Below are positions 63,622-64,000 of a DNA stretch of 64,000 nucleotides, one piece after another (the first letter of the stretch is position 1; each line of letters starts with the position of its first letter). A program made the translations under genes and the position numbers. The notes under the pieces are model-generated. The model did no database searches, was not told the origin of the DNA, and was given only the letters and a program-made list of their open reading frames with translations. The stretch comes from an uncultured Maribacter sp. (GTDB taxonomy: Bacteria > Bacteroidota > Bacteroidia > Flavobacteriales > Flavobacteriaceae), in the NCBI GenBank assembly GCA_947493885.1, contig CANLTE010000005.1, positions 1 to 64,000 of the forward strand, in the 5' to 3' direction.

Positions 63622-64000
63622 ATGGCAAAGTCAATTCTAATTATAGGTGCTTGTGGGCAAATTGGTACAGAACTTACCTATGCACTTCGTGAAAAGTATA
63701 GTAATGAACAAGTTATTGCAAGCGATATTCGCGAAGGTAATGAAGCGCTAATGAATTCTGGTCCATTTGAAATACTAGATGCCACAAATTATGATGCTTT
63801 AGAGGAGGTAATTGCCTATTACGAAATTAATGAAGTGTATTTAATGGCAGCAATGCTTAGTGCTACAGCCGAGAAGTTTCCTATGAGGGCTTGGAACCTG
63901 AACATGAACTCATTATTCAATGTTTTAAATCTAGCAAAAGAAAAAAAAATTGATAAAATATTTTGGCCGTCGAGCATAGCAGTTTTTGGGTTGAATACGC
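63622..64000 (+). CDS. SDR-type L-threonine dehydrogenase (3' truncated)
   Basis: 126 residues are visible. IIGACGQIGTEL is the NAD-binding motif, and NSGPFEILDA, YLMAAMLSATAEKFP, LNMNSLFNVLNLAKEKKI and FWPSSIAVFG match the short-chain L-threonine dehydrogenase known from Flavobacterium. It oxidises threonine to 2-amino-3-ketobutyrate. The active-site Tyr-Lys pair lies beyond the window. Confidence 0.88.
   Translation, partial: MAKSILIIGACGQIGTELTYALREKYSNEQVIASDIREGNEALMNSGPFEILDATNYDALEEVIAYYEINEVYLMAAMLSATAEKFPMRAWNLNMNSLFNVLNLAKEKKIDKIFWPSSIAVFGLNT

Overview
The window is AT-rich chromosomal DNA from a member of the Bacteroidota, most likely a marine-type Flavobacteriaceae. The evidence is AT-rich lysine/asparagine-heavy coding sequence, TAnnTTTG-type promoter boxes, many short SPII lipoproteins, LytS/LytTR signalling, and a tyrosine-ammonia-lyase-led flexirubin cluster very like that of Flavobacterium johnsoniae. 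No tRNA, rRNA, CRISPR array, transposase or integrase was seen.

Layout. (1) 1-1757: the C-terminal part of an unrecognised protein and two small unrecognised genes. (2) 1852-12625: housekeeping and envelope genes, namely metG, a lipocalin-like lipoprotein, an OmpA/glycine-zipper lipoprotein, the Tex RNA-binding protein, a PAP2 phosphatase and two tandem paralogous secreted proteins. (3) 12650-44921: a flexirubin-type aryl-polyene/dialkylresorcinol cluster of about 32 kb. A halogenase-type flavoprotein lies on the minus strand, divergent from 32 tightly packed plus-strand genes. (4) 44922-49870: an accessory stretch with GC-rich dispersed repeats, a GIY-YIG protein, a short SSB, small membrane proteins, an AbiC-like protein, a decayed SRPBCC gene and two long imperfect palindromes, one of which resembles an integron attC site. 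(5) 49868-64000: a mix of an alpha/beta hydrolase whose nucleophile is replaced, a LytS/LytR two-component pair, an EamA transporter, a GH71/GH99-like lipoprotein, a pentapeptide-repeat protein, an M28 peptidase, a TPR protein and the start of an SDR-type L-threonine dehydrogenase.

How the pigment genes fit together (family knowledge plus inference). Tyrosine ammonia-lyase makes 4-coumarate and the PaaK-like ligase activates it. Two ACPs, several FabF-type ketosynthases (one intact set, one degenerate chain-length-factor-like protein, one half-length protein), a FabG reductase and hotdog dehydratases extend it to the aryl polyene. DarB-like KAS III and DarA-like flavoprotein make the dialkylresorcinol partner. 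A methyltransferase and the halogenase-like flavoprotein may decorate the ring. An ABC-2 exporter, an MMPL-acyltransferase fusion, a LolA-like carrier, a lipoprotein and a small beta-barrel would move the product to the outer membrane. Several candidate acyltransferases could form the ester bond; the BtrH-like one is the most specific idea.

The most unusual observations are the attC-like palindrome that ends a two-gene cassette-like unit and directly precedes the AbiC-like gene, the BtrH-like candidate esterifying enzyme in the pigment cluster, and the dispersed palindromic repeat that has been translated into the C-terminal tail of the GIY-YIG protein.
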